Source of the DNA: Nostoc sp. CHAB 5834
GTDB taxonomy: Bacteria > Cyanobacteriota > Cyanobacteriia > Cyanobacteriales > Nostocaceae
Assembly (NCBI GenBank): GCA_020829485.1
Contig: JAIVFU010000194.1
Coordinates: 1-9,759 of the forward strand
DNA: 9,759 nucleotides
Reading direction: 5' to 3'
The translations under genes and the position numbers were made by a program. Positions 1 to 6,449 of this stretch are shown here, one piece after another. The notes under the pieces are model-generated. The model was not told where the DNA came from and made no database searches. It saw nothing but the letters and a program-made list of their open reading frames with translations. Each line of letters opens with the position of its first letter. Positions within the stretch are counted from its first letter, which is position 1.

Positions 1-161
1 TGCAGTATTTCTTCTCCCGATTTTTTCCTCGAATCTAGCTTTTGCGTCATGTATCATATTTTATTATATTGCTTGTCCCTCGCTGACTTTATTTTTTCTC
101 CTCCCCCTACTTATTGAGCCGATACCTAGATTTCGTATTAATTTATAAACTTATACCAGTC

Positions 162-288
162 CTAGAACACCGATTCCTTAATCCTGAAAACTAGATTTCT
201 GTTCTAGAGAAACCGAGAATTTCGTTAGAGTATATCGAAGAAACTAGGGGTTATCGACACAATTTTAAATACTGAATCGGTGTTCTAG
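162..288. repeat. 15-bp perfect inverted repeat bounding a 127-bp unit
   Basis: CTAGAACACCGATTC at 162-176 is exactly the reverse complement of GAATCGGTGTTCTAG at 274-288. The 97 bp between them carry no coding frame. They do contain a smaller stem (TTTCT against AGAAA, about 196-212) and several CTAG-containing words. The size and ends resemble a miniature inverted-repeat element. I see no clear target-site duplication outside the arms, so a large regulatory stem or a decayed element are equally open. Confidence 0.5.
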
Positions 289-351
289 ATGATTTGTGAT
301 AATTACTTTTTTTTACGTAGACGTGCAGTAGCTTCTTGCAAAGTATCGGAT

Positions 352-478
352 AGACAGAAAAAATAGGATCTTCCTATGCGGGGGTTACTCTCGTTGTACC
401 CCTTCCTTACGGGAAGCTGCGCGAACGGAGAAGCAAGCTACGCACAGCATATCTCCTTAGAAGAGGAAAGTGTCTGTC
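352..478. repeat. Degenerate palindromic dispersed repeat
   Basis: The outer words AGACAGA (352-358) and TCTGTCT (472-478) are reverse complements. Inside them, CCTATGCG and CGCACAGCATA pair imperfectly. The GC-rich core at about 405-445 (TACGGGAAGCTGCGCGAACG and the following AAGCAAGCTACGC) contrasts with the AT-rich surroundings. It resembles the palindromic dispersed repeats that are abundant in Nostocales genomes. The family name and copy number cannot be judged from one window. Confidence 0.35.
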
Positions 479-658
479 TCAAAAATAGAAGAAATAGAGA
501 ATTTCACGAATTATTTAGGACTGATATATTTTTTACTATTAACTGAAGGTAAAAACTCAGTAGTTGATGCTTTATGAATTATTAGATGTTGAACTTAGTT
601 TGTCATAAAATTATGCAATTCAGTAGACATAGAGATTCATTAACTTATTAAATAATAA

Positions 659-688
659 TTTCATCCTAATTTCATAATGACCTGTCAT
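659..688 (+). promoter_or_regulatory. Second RppA-type direct-repeat site, without an intact gene
   Basis: TTTCAT at 659-664 and again at 670-675 (11 bp apart), followed by TGTCAT at 683-688 (13 bp further on). The spacing and most bases match the site at 1148-1177 in front of rppA. Eleven-bp direct repeats are typical of OmpR/PhoB-family regulators. No intact gene begins within 500 bp downstream except rppA itself. This is either a distal binding site for rppA control or the promoter of a lost gene. Confidence 0.45.
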
Positions 689-787
689 CATTAGATATTA
701 GTTCTTTATATGCTTCTTGCAAGCCATTTGTTTTAACAACAGTCAGGTCATTAATCTTGGGATTTTGCTTTGTGAAAAACTCGAAAC

Positions 788-931
788 GTGGAGACATTCA
801 ATATTACCCCTAGCATAACCTTTAGTACTGCTGATGGAATAACCCCAACAAGCAATCCCCCTATGACGGCTCCAATCACCGAACCAATAGGCTTCTTGCA
901 ATTAGTCAGTGCAGATAACTCCTCTCACTAA
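788..931 (+). pseudogene. Possible 47-codon coding remnant (unrecognised)
   Basis: A frame opening at GTG 788 and ending at TAA 929-931 would give a Thr/Ser/Pro-rich peptide (ITFSTADGITPTSN in the middle, MTAPITEPIG further on). An in-frame stop lies just upstream at 773-775. There is no ribosome site. Its composition is more protein-like than its surroundings and it lies downstream of the orphan site at 659-688, so it could be the tail of a lost gene. It could equally be chance. Confidence 0.15.
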
Positions 932-1147
932 CACCACACCAAATGACGGCAAGACGGTCTACTGAGTTTTTTCTCATCTATATATGTACTTACTACTACA
1001 GATATTGCCATTAATCATGACATCAGAAATTTTAGTTTAGACTATATCTGCAATTTGTAGTATGGCTATGTTTGTGTCTAGTAGCCCACTAGCTTACTGT
1101 TAGGGTTTAGTATACCTTGCTCCTAAATCTTTTTTAACAACCACAAA

Positions 1148-1185
1148 TTTCATCCTGATTTCATCAAGTTCTGTCAATCTATTCT
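1148..1185 (+). promoter_or_regulatory. OmpR/PhoB-type operator and promoter of rppAB
   Basis: Direct repeats TTTCAT at 1148-1153 and 1159-1164 are spaced by 11 bp, with a related TGTCAA at 1172-1177. A candidate -10 box, TATTCT, lies at 1180-1185, with no good -35 at the usual distance. That is the layout expected of an activator-dependent promoter where the regulator replaces the -35. The near-copy at 659-688 supports a real binding site. Autoregulation by RppA is inference. Confidence 0.55.
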
Positions 1186-1258
1186 TAGGGCGAACCTGTA
1201 ACCTATCATGCTTATTTCACAAAATGTTAACCAAACTTTAACGGCTCAAGATGATTAT

Positions 1259-1963
1259 ATGAGATTGCTGCTTGTAGAAGATGAGCCAGATTTAGGGGCT
1301 GCGATTAAACGAACTCTGAATCAGCAAAAATATTTAGTTGACTGGGTGATGGATGGTACTGACGCATGGGCTTATCTAGAAGATAGCTGGACGCAATACA
1401 CTTTAGCGATTGTTGATTGGATGCTGCCAGGTATTTCAGGATTAGAGTTATGTCAACGGCTACGTAAGCATAACAATCCTTTGCCTGTGTTGATGCTAAC
1501 AGCAAAAGACCGAGTAGAAGATAGGGTTACTGGACTGGATGCAGGTGCGGACGACTACTTGGTGAAGCCGTTTAGCATGATGGAATTACTGGCGCGGGTG
1601 CGAGCTTTACAACGTCGTCCTGCCAATTTCCAATCTCAACAATTAATTGTAGGTAATTTTACTTTAGATTATGGTAATAGTACGGTTGTTGGTACAGATG
1701 TTGTGGGTAGAAAACAGGAGATTTCTTTAACGACCAAGGAATTTCAGTTGCTAGAATACTTCATGAAGCACCCAAACCAAATTATTACTACACAACAAAT
1801 TCGCAATCAGTTGTGGGAAGTAAGTATAGAATCCAGTAGTAATGTGGTGGCGGCTCAAGTGCGGCTGTTACGACGCAAACTAGTTAATAGTGGCTGTGCT
1901 AATCCAATTGAGACTTTACATGGCATGGGATATCGTCTAAATCTCACCGATGAATCAAAATAA
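1259..1963 (+). CDS. rppA: Two-component response regulator RppA (OmpR/PhoB family)
   Basis: This encodes a 234-aa cytoplasmic DNA-binding response regulator. The N-terminal receiver domain (about 1-120) has the acidic pair E7/D8, the phospho-acceptor D53 in the motif LAIVDWMLPG, T81 and K103 (LVKPF). The C-terminal winged helix (about 128-232) ends with the family-typical HGMGYRL. Length and sequence match cyanobacterial RppA, known from Synechocystis as the partner of RppB and implicated in nickel and redox responses. I chose ATG 1259 (MRLLLVEDEP) because the receiver fold starts there. ATG 1208 in the same frame would add 17 residues that belong to no domain, and neither start has a strong ribosome site. 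The stop overlaps the start of rppB by 14 nt, so the two are translated as one unit. The upstream direct repeats suggest autoregulation. The signal sensed in this strain cannot be read from the sequence. Confidence 0.93.
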   Translation: MRLLLVEDEPDLGAAIKRTLNQQKYLVDWVMDGTDAWAYLEDSWTQYTLAIVDWMLPGISGLELCQRLRKHNNPLPVLMLTAKDRVEDRVTGLDAGADDYLVKPFSMMELLARVRALQRRPANFQSQQLIVGNFTLDYGNSTVVGTDVVGRKQEISLTTKEFQLLEYFMKHPNQIITTQQIRNQLWEVSIESSSNVVAAQVRLLRRKLVNSGCANPIETLHGMGYRLNLTDESK

Positions 1964-3335
1964 ACTATTTAACAGTACCCGTTGGCGATTGGCTCTCTCC
2001 TATGCTGGAGTCATGGCTGTAATTTTGAGCGTGTCTGGAATTGCTGTATATAGAGCAATGTCCTATTTCCATTGGATAGCTTTAGATCGGGAATTGGAGT
2101 CTGTAGTTGGAACATTGCATGACAATCTGGAAATGAAACTACAGCAGCCTGGACGTTTGGAGCCAATTGCACAGGAGCTTTTATCAAATTTATGTATAGT
2201 TGGATCTAGCTGTATTCAAGAGCAATCATTCTTCAAACGCCATGTTCTAGGCAAGATTAATCAAAGCAACTACTATGTACGTTTTTTTGATAATTCAGGA
2301 CGACTAATTGGCACAACAGGTAATTATCCTGATAAAATTTCTAAAATCTCGGAAAATGAAATCTGGCAAACCCTCAAAGACGGTAAAGGAAACCTTTACC
2401 ACCAAGTTTCCCTGTTGCTGCATACCCAAGATAATAACAATTGGGGGTATATGCACGTGGGGCGAAATCTTGAGGATTTTGAACGCGAACTGGCTACTCT
2501 CAGATGGATTTTGGGCTTAGGATTGCCGATGGTAATGGGTTTGGTTGGTGTTGCCAGTTGGCAGTTAGCAGGGTTAGCAATGAAGCCAATTTACCAATCA
2601 TATCAACAGATACAACAGTTTACGGCAGACGCTGCACACGAGTTGCGAACTCCTTTGGCGGCGACACAGGCAACGGTGGAATCAGCACTTTTGATGCCGC
2701 AGTTGGATGAGGCGGAAACACGGGATATTCTACAAATTTTACAACGTCAGAATCAGAGACTCACTACTCTAGTTGCAGATTTGCTGTTGCTGGCTCGTAT
2801 CGATAAACAACCCCAAGCAGTACAACGGGAACTTTGTTGTCTAAATGAGATTATCAGCGACTTAATAGAAGAATTTTCAGCAATGGCACTTACATCTGGG
2901 GTAACACTGAAATATTACGGACAAGCAGAAAATCTAATTAACGTTGTAGGTGATTCTGATAAGCTTTATCGCTTGGTTGCCAATTTAATTGTCAATGCGA
3001 TTCAATATACGCCCAAGGGAGGACAGGTAACTGTTTTTTTAAACCGGAATGACCATCATGCTGTGATTAAGGTTCAAGATACGGGTATTGGCATTCCCCA
3101 AAAGGAGCAAACACGGATTTTTGACCGCTTCTATCGGGTGAATAGCGATCGCTCTCGTAGCACTGGCGGTTCTGGATTAGGATTGGCGATCGCCTTTGCA
3201 ATTGTTCAGGTACACCACGGTAGTTTAAATGTGCAAAGCGAATTAGGTAAAGGTAGTACTTTTACAGTTCAATTACCTTTGGATGTTACGCCAGTAAAAA
3301 GCGATCGCTCTGTTTCGCCGCTTACGCCAATCTAA
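1950..3335 (+). CDS. rppB: Sensor histidine kinase RppB
   Basis: This is a 461-aa membrane kinase, partner of the preceding regulator. Transmembrane helix 1 lies at about 14-34. A periplasmic sensor region of about 145 residues follows (with C82 and C88), then transmembrane helix 2 at about 186-207. The HisKA domain has its phospho-acceptor H230 in AAHELRTPLA. The HATPase domain shows an N box at 345-354 (NLIVNAIQYT), G1 at 377-383 (DTGIGIP), F box at 391-396 (FDRFYR) and G2 at 406-414 (GGSGLGLAI). All catalytic boxes are intact. The ATG at 1950 lies inside the end of rppA (14-nt overlap), which fits coupled translation and equal amounts of both proteins. The last dozen or so residues, spanning a HIP1 site at 3301, look like a late extension beyond the kinase fold. 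There is no clear terminator after the stop. Confidence 0.93.
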   Translation: MNQNKLFNSTRWRLALSYAGVMAVILSVSGIAVYRAMSYFHWIALDRELESVVGTLHDNLEMKLQQPGRLEPIAQELLSNLCIVGSSCIQEQSFFKRHVLGKINQSNYYVRFFDNSGRLIGTTGNYPDKISKISENEIWQTLKDGKGNLYHQVSLLLHTQDNNNWGYMHVGRNLEDFERELATLRWILGLGLPMVMGLVGVASWQLAGLAMKPIYQSYQQIQQFTADAAHELRTPLAATQATVESALLMPQLDEAETRDILQILQRQNQRLTTLVADLLLLARIDKQPQAVQRELCCLNEIISDLIEEFSAMALTSGVTLKYYGQAENLINVVGDSDKLYRLVANLIVNAIQYTPKGGQVTVFLNRNDHHAVIKVQDTGIGIPQKEQTRIFDRFYRVNSDRSRSTGGSGLGLAIAFAIVQVHHGSLNVQSELGKGSTFTVQLPLDVTPVKSDRSVSPLTPI

Positions 3336-3446
3336 ATAAAAGATTTCGTATTTAATCTATAGGTTTTCTATCTTTTGTTACTACCCCTGCTTTTAGAGTG
3401 TAGTTATTTTTTGCTGTGTGGTGTGAATTACAAGAGTTTAAATAAT

Positions 3447-3592
3447 AGACCTCTTGCAGAATTATTTTATGGTAGAGTAGGAAGTTTTGACATGAATTTG
3501 CTCTGCCAATGCGATACGAACAAACTTTGCGACTATCCAATCAAGAATTTAAACGTCTGGTTGGGGTACAAAGACACACATTTGATGAGTTG
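3447..3592 (+). mobile_element. Truncated IS5-type element: left end plus transposase N-terminus
   Basis: AGACCTCTTGCA at 3447-3458 resembles the terminal repeat of IS5-type elements common in Nostoc-like genomes (from memory). Fifty bases later a frame starts at ATG 3509 with MRYEQTLRLSNQEFKRLVGV and continues QRHTFDEL. This matches the N-terminal helix-turn-helix start of IS5-family transposases (pattern xLxxxxFKRLxGVxxxTFxxM). After about residue 28 the similarity stops. The rest of the 87-codon frame (to 3772) does not look like transposase, and no catalytic domain or right end is present. This is a dead fragment. Confidence 0.6.
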
Positions 3593-3662
3593 AATGTAGA
3601 GCGTTTGTCACAGGAAATTCGGCTGAATCTTGCCGCTGAATATTACAATTTACAACAAACAG

Positions 3663-3791
3663 ATAGCTATTGCCTTCATTCTGCGATTGAAAGACAGTAT
3701 TGTTCTCATTCACTGCATAAAGCATCTGCGGATTGTTGGGAGCGATCGCTAGTTTCACAACGACTCCATTAGTTTCAGTTTGCTGCACCAA
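3663..3791 (-). pseudogene. Fragment of a BNR/WD40-like repeat protein
   Basis: Read on the minus strand, about 40 codons include LAIAPNNPQMLYAVNENNTV followed by FQSQNEGNSY. This fits the repeat pattern of beta-propeller proteins of the BNR/WD40-like type (typically IAPxNPQxLYAVxxxGxVFRSxDGGxxW), with the final Trp replaced by Tyr and one Gly by Asn. There is an in-frame stop shortly upstream and the similarity fades after 3663. No ribosome site is present. It appears to be one blade left from a longer gene, next to the IS5-type fragment that may have helped break it. Confidence 0.45.
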
Positions 3792-3799
3792 ATAGGCTA

Positions 3800-3828
3800 T
3801 TGCTGAACTGCATTAAAATTACTAAAAT
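3800..3828 (+). promoter_or_regulatory. Candidate sigma70-type promoter for the exported Cys-rich protein
   Basis: TTGCTG (3800-3805) and TAAAAT (3823-3828) are separated by exactly 17 bp. Transcription would start near 3835, giving a leader of about 45 nt before the ATG at 3879. GAGGAG at 3865-3870, 8 nt before that ATG, is a good ribosome site. Confidence 0.5.
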
Positions 3829-3878
3829 AATCTATCATTGAGCAGTTCTACTCTTGGACTGGTTGAGGAGTTTGTCGA

Positions 3879-4361
3879 ATGAACCATCGGATTTTACTAA
3901 ACTGGGCTACGATTCCTACACTTGCAAGCTCAATGCTAATGATGGTGCTAATCCCAAGTTTAACCCATGCAGCTGAAACAAGAACGCCTGCTTCCGTTCA
4001 AACCTCATGCAATGTACCTGTAGATTCTGGCATGAGTTTCTTAGAAACAAGGCTAGCGTTCCAGAATGGTGAAACCAACGCTGCATCTTCGACTGAAAAT
4101 TTGATCGAAGAGCCTTTAATGGATTTCAGTGCAGCGGAGAGCGATGCTGCGGTTGCGCTGTTTGGTTGTGACTGTCCACCTTGTATGAATGCATTACGCC
4201 AAGTGCGGAGCCAATTATCCAGTCAAGTCTTGTTGAGCAGTAGTCAAATCTTGGCGAGCAATAGTCAAGGGCATTGCTGGACAGCGTTACAGCAACATAC
4301 CTCTCCACAAGAGGTGCAAGATATACTGCAAAACCTAGCAACAGAGGAAACCAATCAATAA
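3879..4361 (+). CDS. Exported Cys-rich hypothetical protein with CxCPPC motif
   Basis: This 160-aa protein belongs to no family I can name. Residues 1-31 form a clear signal peptide (R4 near the start, hydrophobic core around 11-26, cleavage probably after THA at 29-31), so the mature protein should be periplasmic or secreted. It then has a low-complexity Ser/Ala/Glu-rich stretch and a cysteine cluster GCDCPPC at 96-102, with single cysteines at 44 and 133 (GHCW). CPPC resembles a thioredoxin-type redox pair, but I see no thioredoxin fold. Metal binding or a disulfide is equally possible. Residues 115-128 come from a 21-bp tandem duplication. The start is supported by GAGGAG 8 nt upstream and by a 17-bp-spaced promoter. 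It lies 540 bp after rppB in the same direction, separated from it by debris, so it is probably its own transcription unit. Confidence 0.75.
   Translation: MNHRILLNWATIPTLASSMLMMVLIPSLTHAAETRTPASVQTSCNVPVDSGMSFLETRLAFQNGETNAASSTENLIEEPLMDFSAAESDAAVALFGCDCPPCMNALRQVRSQLSSQVLLSSSQILASNSQGHCWTALQQHTSPQEVQDILQNLATEETNQ
4221..4262 (+). repeat. 21-bp tandem duplication in the Cys-rich protein gene
   Basis: Two 21-bp units (4221-4241 and 4242-4262) each begin AGTCAA and differ at 4 positions. The first bases of a third unit (AGTCAAG) follow at 4263. The repeat is in frame and codes for seven-residue units (SQVLLSS, SQILASN) between the CPPC motif and the last cysteine. Slippage would change the spacing between the cysteines without breaking the frame. 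Confidence 0.7.
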
Positions 4362-4376
4362 AGAGTATTCATCTGA

Positions 4377-4520
4377 CTGCACACATGGCTAGATAAACGC
4401 AAAGGCGTTACCAATTGCAAACTAAACCGAGTCTTGTCCACTTTTGGTGATCATGTTCGGGGATGCTCCCACTTGAGCGATCGGTATAAGCAGGTTTTAA
4501 CGGCAATATTATGGGTGTAA
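4377..4520 (+). pseudogene. Unrecognised C-terminal coding remnant
   Basis: Between TGA 4374-4376 and TAA 4518-4520 one frame stays open for 47 codons. It reads as a compact, basic, protein-like sequence: LDKRKGVTNCKLNRVLSTFG, then DHVRGCSHLSDRYKQVLTAILWV. There is no ATG or ribosome site. It lies 15 nt after the Cys-rich gene and directly next to two other gene fragments, so I take it as the tail of a lost gene, possibly a transposase or another DNA-binding protein. I could not place the family. Confidence 0.3.
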
Positions 4521-4538
4521 CCAACAACAGCAGTACTT

Positions 4539-4808
4539 TCAGGCTATCTTGCCCCTGGTCACAGCTTCGCTATATCTACGCCATAATAATGAGTACATTG
4601 CGTTTCTTAAGGTAATCTCTAGGGCGCAGGCTAGGGGAAAGGTGGGTAGGGGGGATGCGAAGCTTAGGATTAGGTGATAACCGCCACTAAAGCTGGACTG
4701 GAGGATGATGATATCGACTATGCCGATGTCCTCTAGCACCGCTTTGATGCGATTTATGGATTCAATGTTATGGTAGTCGCCTTCTAAGTCTAAATCGATT
4801 GTGGCGTA
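4539..4808 (-). pseudogene. Fragment of a primase-like (AEP-type) cyanobacterial protein
   Basis: On the minus strand the frame reads YATIDLDLEGDYHNIE, then about 15 residues, then ILQSSFSGGYHLILSF and PLPTFPLACALEITLRNA. The DLD within ATIDLD followed some 35 residues later by SGGYH is the arrangement of the first two motifs (hhDhD and sxH) of archaeo-eukaryotic primases. I recall this protein as recurrent in cyanobacterial accessory DNA. The similarity ends near 4600 on one side and at about 4808 on the other, where a transposase-like frame on the opposite strand begins. There is no N-terminus and the frame stops at 4539-4541. It is a relic about 70 residues long. The primase assignment is inference from two motifs. 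Confidence 0.5.
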
Positions 4809-5002
4809 AGTCCTGGTGTCGTAAGAAGTGCAAAAGTACAGAGGCGAGCAAAATCGTCGAAATCAGCGAATGGAGCAAGAACCGAAAACCCAGTCGTTCA
4901 AAGCACCATTACCATACGCAGGTAGCTGAGGAAGCTACTCGGAGGGGATTACCGACATTATCGCCAAGAAGTATAGGACGCATCTTAGAAGCCCAAACTT
5001 AA
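4809..5002 (+). mobile_element. Transposase fragment, probably IS630-like
   Basis: A plus-strand frame ending at TAA 5000-5002 encodes about 63 residues, including HHYHTQVAEEATRRGLPTLS and PRSIGRILEA. The pattern 'AEEAxRRGLPTLSPRSIGRILEEA' is that of the second helix-turn-helix of IS630-type transposases, just before the DDE domain. Here the frame stops directly after that helix, so the catalytic domain is missing, and the left side abuts the primase-like fragment at about 4808. No terminal repeats are visible. Assignment to IS630 rests on recall of the family. Confidence 0.45.
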
Positions 5003-5087
5003 TAGAAGGAATTATCAAGCAAGCACCATCCTATCTCAAGGAAGTAGTTTTGAAATCCCAGTTTTTACCGAGGCTTTTCATCAAACT

Positions 5088-5594
5088 CTAAGCAAGCATT
5101 TCCACAAACTCGACCACTTGAGCAGAAGTCACTTGTTGTGCGATCAGAAAATCAACGAGTCCATCGAGTTTTTTACGGTTGTAGACGCTAGAATAGCCTT
5201 GAATCTGGCGTTCCTTGCAGAACTGTCGCAGTTTCCGCGCACCTAAACCCAAAAGCTTCTTCCTCTCTTCGGTAACGTCTACTAGCACAAGTTGTTTGGC
5301 TTCATCCGCAAACCTGGTTTCAACAACTGGCGGCGCAGTTTCAATAATCGAAGATTCTGGTTCAGAAAATTCTTCCTCATCAGAAACAGCACCAATCACA
5401 GTCAAATCCCCCTGAGTTTCCAAAACTGACGACTCTTCAGAAATCACCGCAGCGCTATTACTAACTTGAAGTGATGCTGATTGACCAGGGATAAAAATCA
5501 CGTACAAGATTGGGAAGATAATCAAAAACAACTCGATTGGAAACAAAACATCGTTAACAGATTGCACAAAAGGTGATATTGCAAAAGTAGACAT
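5088..5594 (-). CDS. Membrane-anchored hypothetical protein with SAP-like C-terminal domain
   Basis: This is an intact 168-aa protein. Residues 16-36 (LFPIELFLIIFPILYVIFIP) form one transmembrane helix. Residues 45-100 are an acidic Ser/Glu-rich linker. Residues 110-152 (LLGLGARKLRQFCKERQIQG, then YSSVYNRKKLDGLVDFL) have the two-helix pattern of SAP or Rho-N-like domains, which usually bind nucleic acid. The C-terminus VVEFVEML may form a further short helix. The start is well supported: GGAGG on the minus strand (5604-5608) lies 9 nt before the ATG. I recall similar small proteins in Nostoc-like cyanobacteria but know of no function. A nucleic-acid-binding tail on a membrane anchor would suggest tethering DNA or RNA at a membrane, which is speculation. 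No partner gene is adjacent. Confidence 0.75.
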   Translation of the reverse strand: MSTFAISPFVQSVNDVLFPIELFLIIFPILYVIFIPGQSASLQVSNSAAVISEESSVLETQGDLTVIGAVSDEEEFSEPESSIIETAPPVVETRFADEAKQLVLVDVTEERKKLLGLGARKLRQFCKERQIQGYSSVYNRKKLDGLVDFLIAQQVTSAQVVEFVEMLA

Positions 5595-5647
5595 AATGTG
5601 GTTCCTCCATGAATTACTGATGGGCGGCGTTGTAGCGGCTTGCCACC

Positions 5648-5673
5648 CAGTAGCGGGGGAAACCCCCGTACTG
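5648..5673. repeat. GC-rich hairpin upstream of the SAP-like gene
   Basis: CAGTA, one unpaired G, CGGGGG, loop AAA, CCCCCG and TACTG form an 11-bp stem with a single bulge. It lies 54 bp upstream of the minus-strand ATG at 5594, so it could sit in that gene's leader. There is no T-run after it on the minus strand, so it is not a classical terminator. Short GC-rich palindromes like this recur in cyanobacterial genomes, so it may just be a dispersed repeat. Confidence 0.5.
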
Positions 5674-5864
5674 AGTGAAAGCTTTTATACGTATCCCATC
5701 CACCAGTAGGAGGAAGGAGGGTAAATTGCCTTTAAGCAATTAGACGAACCAAGTTTTCCAAAATTTGCAGTTGTTGAATTTTAGAAATTACCAATCCAAG
5801 ATACAGAAATTACAAAAATGCGATTTTTCCGACTTGCACCCGCAGCTTTTAGAAACTTCCTTAT

Positions 5865-6017
5865 TCATCCCAGCACTCCAGATTTTTTACTTTTAAGGTA
5901 GTTGACGTAACTAACCAAGTTGTAGTCATATTTGAGTTCTTGGGGAACAAAAGTTGAGTAAGGATGCAGCGCTACACCATCACGGCGAAAGCGGTGACAA
6001 GGCGCATTATAATGTAA
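5865..6017 (-). pseudogene. C-terminal remnant of an unrecognised protein
   Basis: A minus-strand frame of 50 codons ends at a TGA (5865-5867). It reads convincingly like protein: HYNAPCHRFRRDGVALHPYS, then TFVPQELKYDYNLVSYVNYL and KSKKSGVLG. Its rich aromatic content and lack of low complexity are unlike the surrounding AT-rich DNA. A TGA precedes it (6018-6020) and there is no start codon in frame. The only nearby ATG is in another frame and stops after 11 codons. I take it as the tail of a gene that lost its front to deletion or frameshift. Family not recognised. Confidence 0.4.
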
Positions 6018-6109
6018 TCATTATTTAATAATATTTAAAAGTTTGTAAACCTATGCTTGGCAAAAGTTTTAGACTTCAATATTGGAAAAACTATAGGCAT
6101 GAAATTTAA

Positions 6110-6313
6110 ATTTTTTTAATTTTCACCATAAAAGTAGCGCAAGATCCCCATTATTTAAGCGCCCTCAAGATTAACGGCATTACCAGTAATTGTATCGTTC
6201 CCAATCTTGTTTTGTTTGCTTTTGCTTCTGGGGCAAGTCACATTTTAGCACTTGTGTTTGTAGGAATTGGAATGCTTCTAATTCTGATCCAAAAGGCTTT
6301 TAGAAGAGGGTGA
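6110..6313 (+). other. Open 67-codon frame ending in a membrane helix
   Basis: Between TAA 6107-6109 and TGA 6311-6313 the plus strand stays open without an ATG before position 50. The end reads HILALVFVGIGMLLILIQKA then FRRG: a clean 17-20-residue hydrophobic helix followed by basic residues, preceded by VPNLVLFAFASG. The tail shape (VP..., hydrophobic stretch, basic end) recalls PEP-CTERM or single-helix membrane anchors, but the key Glu-Pro is absent. The only start candidates are TTG at about 6209 or an upstream ATT. A weaker alternative frame on the opposite strand (containing NKIGNDTITGNAVNLEGA) is also protein-like, so the true coding strand is uncertain. Confidence 0.25.
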
Positions 6314-6449
6314 TGTAGGGTAGATCCTGCATGGTGTTGGGAGTGGGAACGAGTTCTGAAATATACGACTAGTACCGCAAGGCGGAAGTCAAAAGCCAAA
6401 AGTATTATAACGCTTTTAAGCTTAACCCAGTTTTCTGTTCTAATGGTAG

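Larger units (their letters stand above)
1..1147. other. Long gene-free region upstream of rppA
   Basis: I see no convincing protein gene on either strand in this AT-rich stretch of more than 1.1 kb; stops are frequent in all frames. It holds the inverted repeat at 162-288, the palindromic dispersed repeat around 352-478 and the RppA-type site at 659-688, listed separately. The 11-mer GCTTCTTGCAA occurs three times (331, 712 and 891) with no visible function. The region looks like decayed intergenic DNA. A transcribed non-coding RNA cannot be excluded from sequence alone. Confidence 0.6.
5610..6449. other. 840-bp region without an intact gene
   Basis: Apart from the hairpin at 5648-5673 and the two frames at 5865-6017 and 6110-6313, I see nothing functional here. 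AATTGC (5724-5729) and GCAATT (5736-5741) form a weak stem. 6005-6125 is extremely AT-rich. Around 6370-6400 a GC-rich word (ACCGCAAGGCGGAAGTCAAA) resembles dispersed repeat material. The reading frame on the minus strand at 6238-6489 lacks a ribosome site and protein-like composition, and I do not accept it as a gene. Confidence 0.5.

Noticed and set aside
331..901. Three copies of GCTTCTTGCAA as a regulatory repeat
   Set aside because: The flanks differ, the spacing is irregular (381 and 179 bp), and no gene or structure is tied to them.
1305..1505. Minus-strand frame inside rppA
   Set aside because: It is a shadow of the rppA coding region with no signals of its own.
3336..3378. Rho-independent terminator after rppB
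   Set aside because: Only a 5-bp AT-only stem (AGATT/AATCT) is visible, too weak to support a terminator call.
3509..3772. The 87-codon plus-strand frame as an intact gene
   Set aside because: Only the first 28 or so residues match a transposase N-terminus. The rest overlaps a reverse-strand BNR-like fragment and lacks domain features.
5700..5745. AGGAGGAAGGAGG followed by a possible TTG start, as if a leader peptide
   Set aside because: The frame from TTG near 5727 ends after five codons (TAG) and no gene follows on the plus strand.
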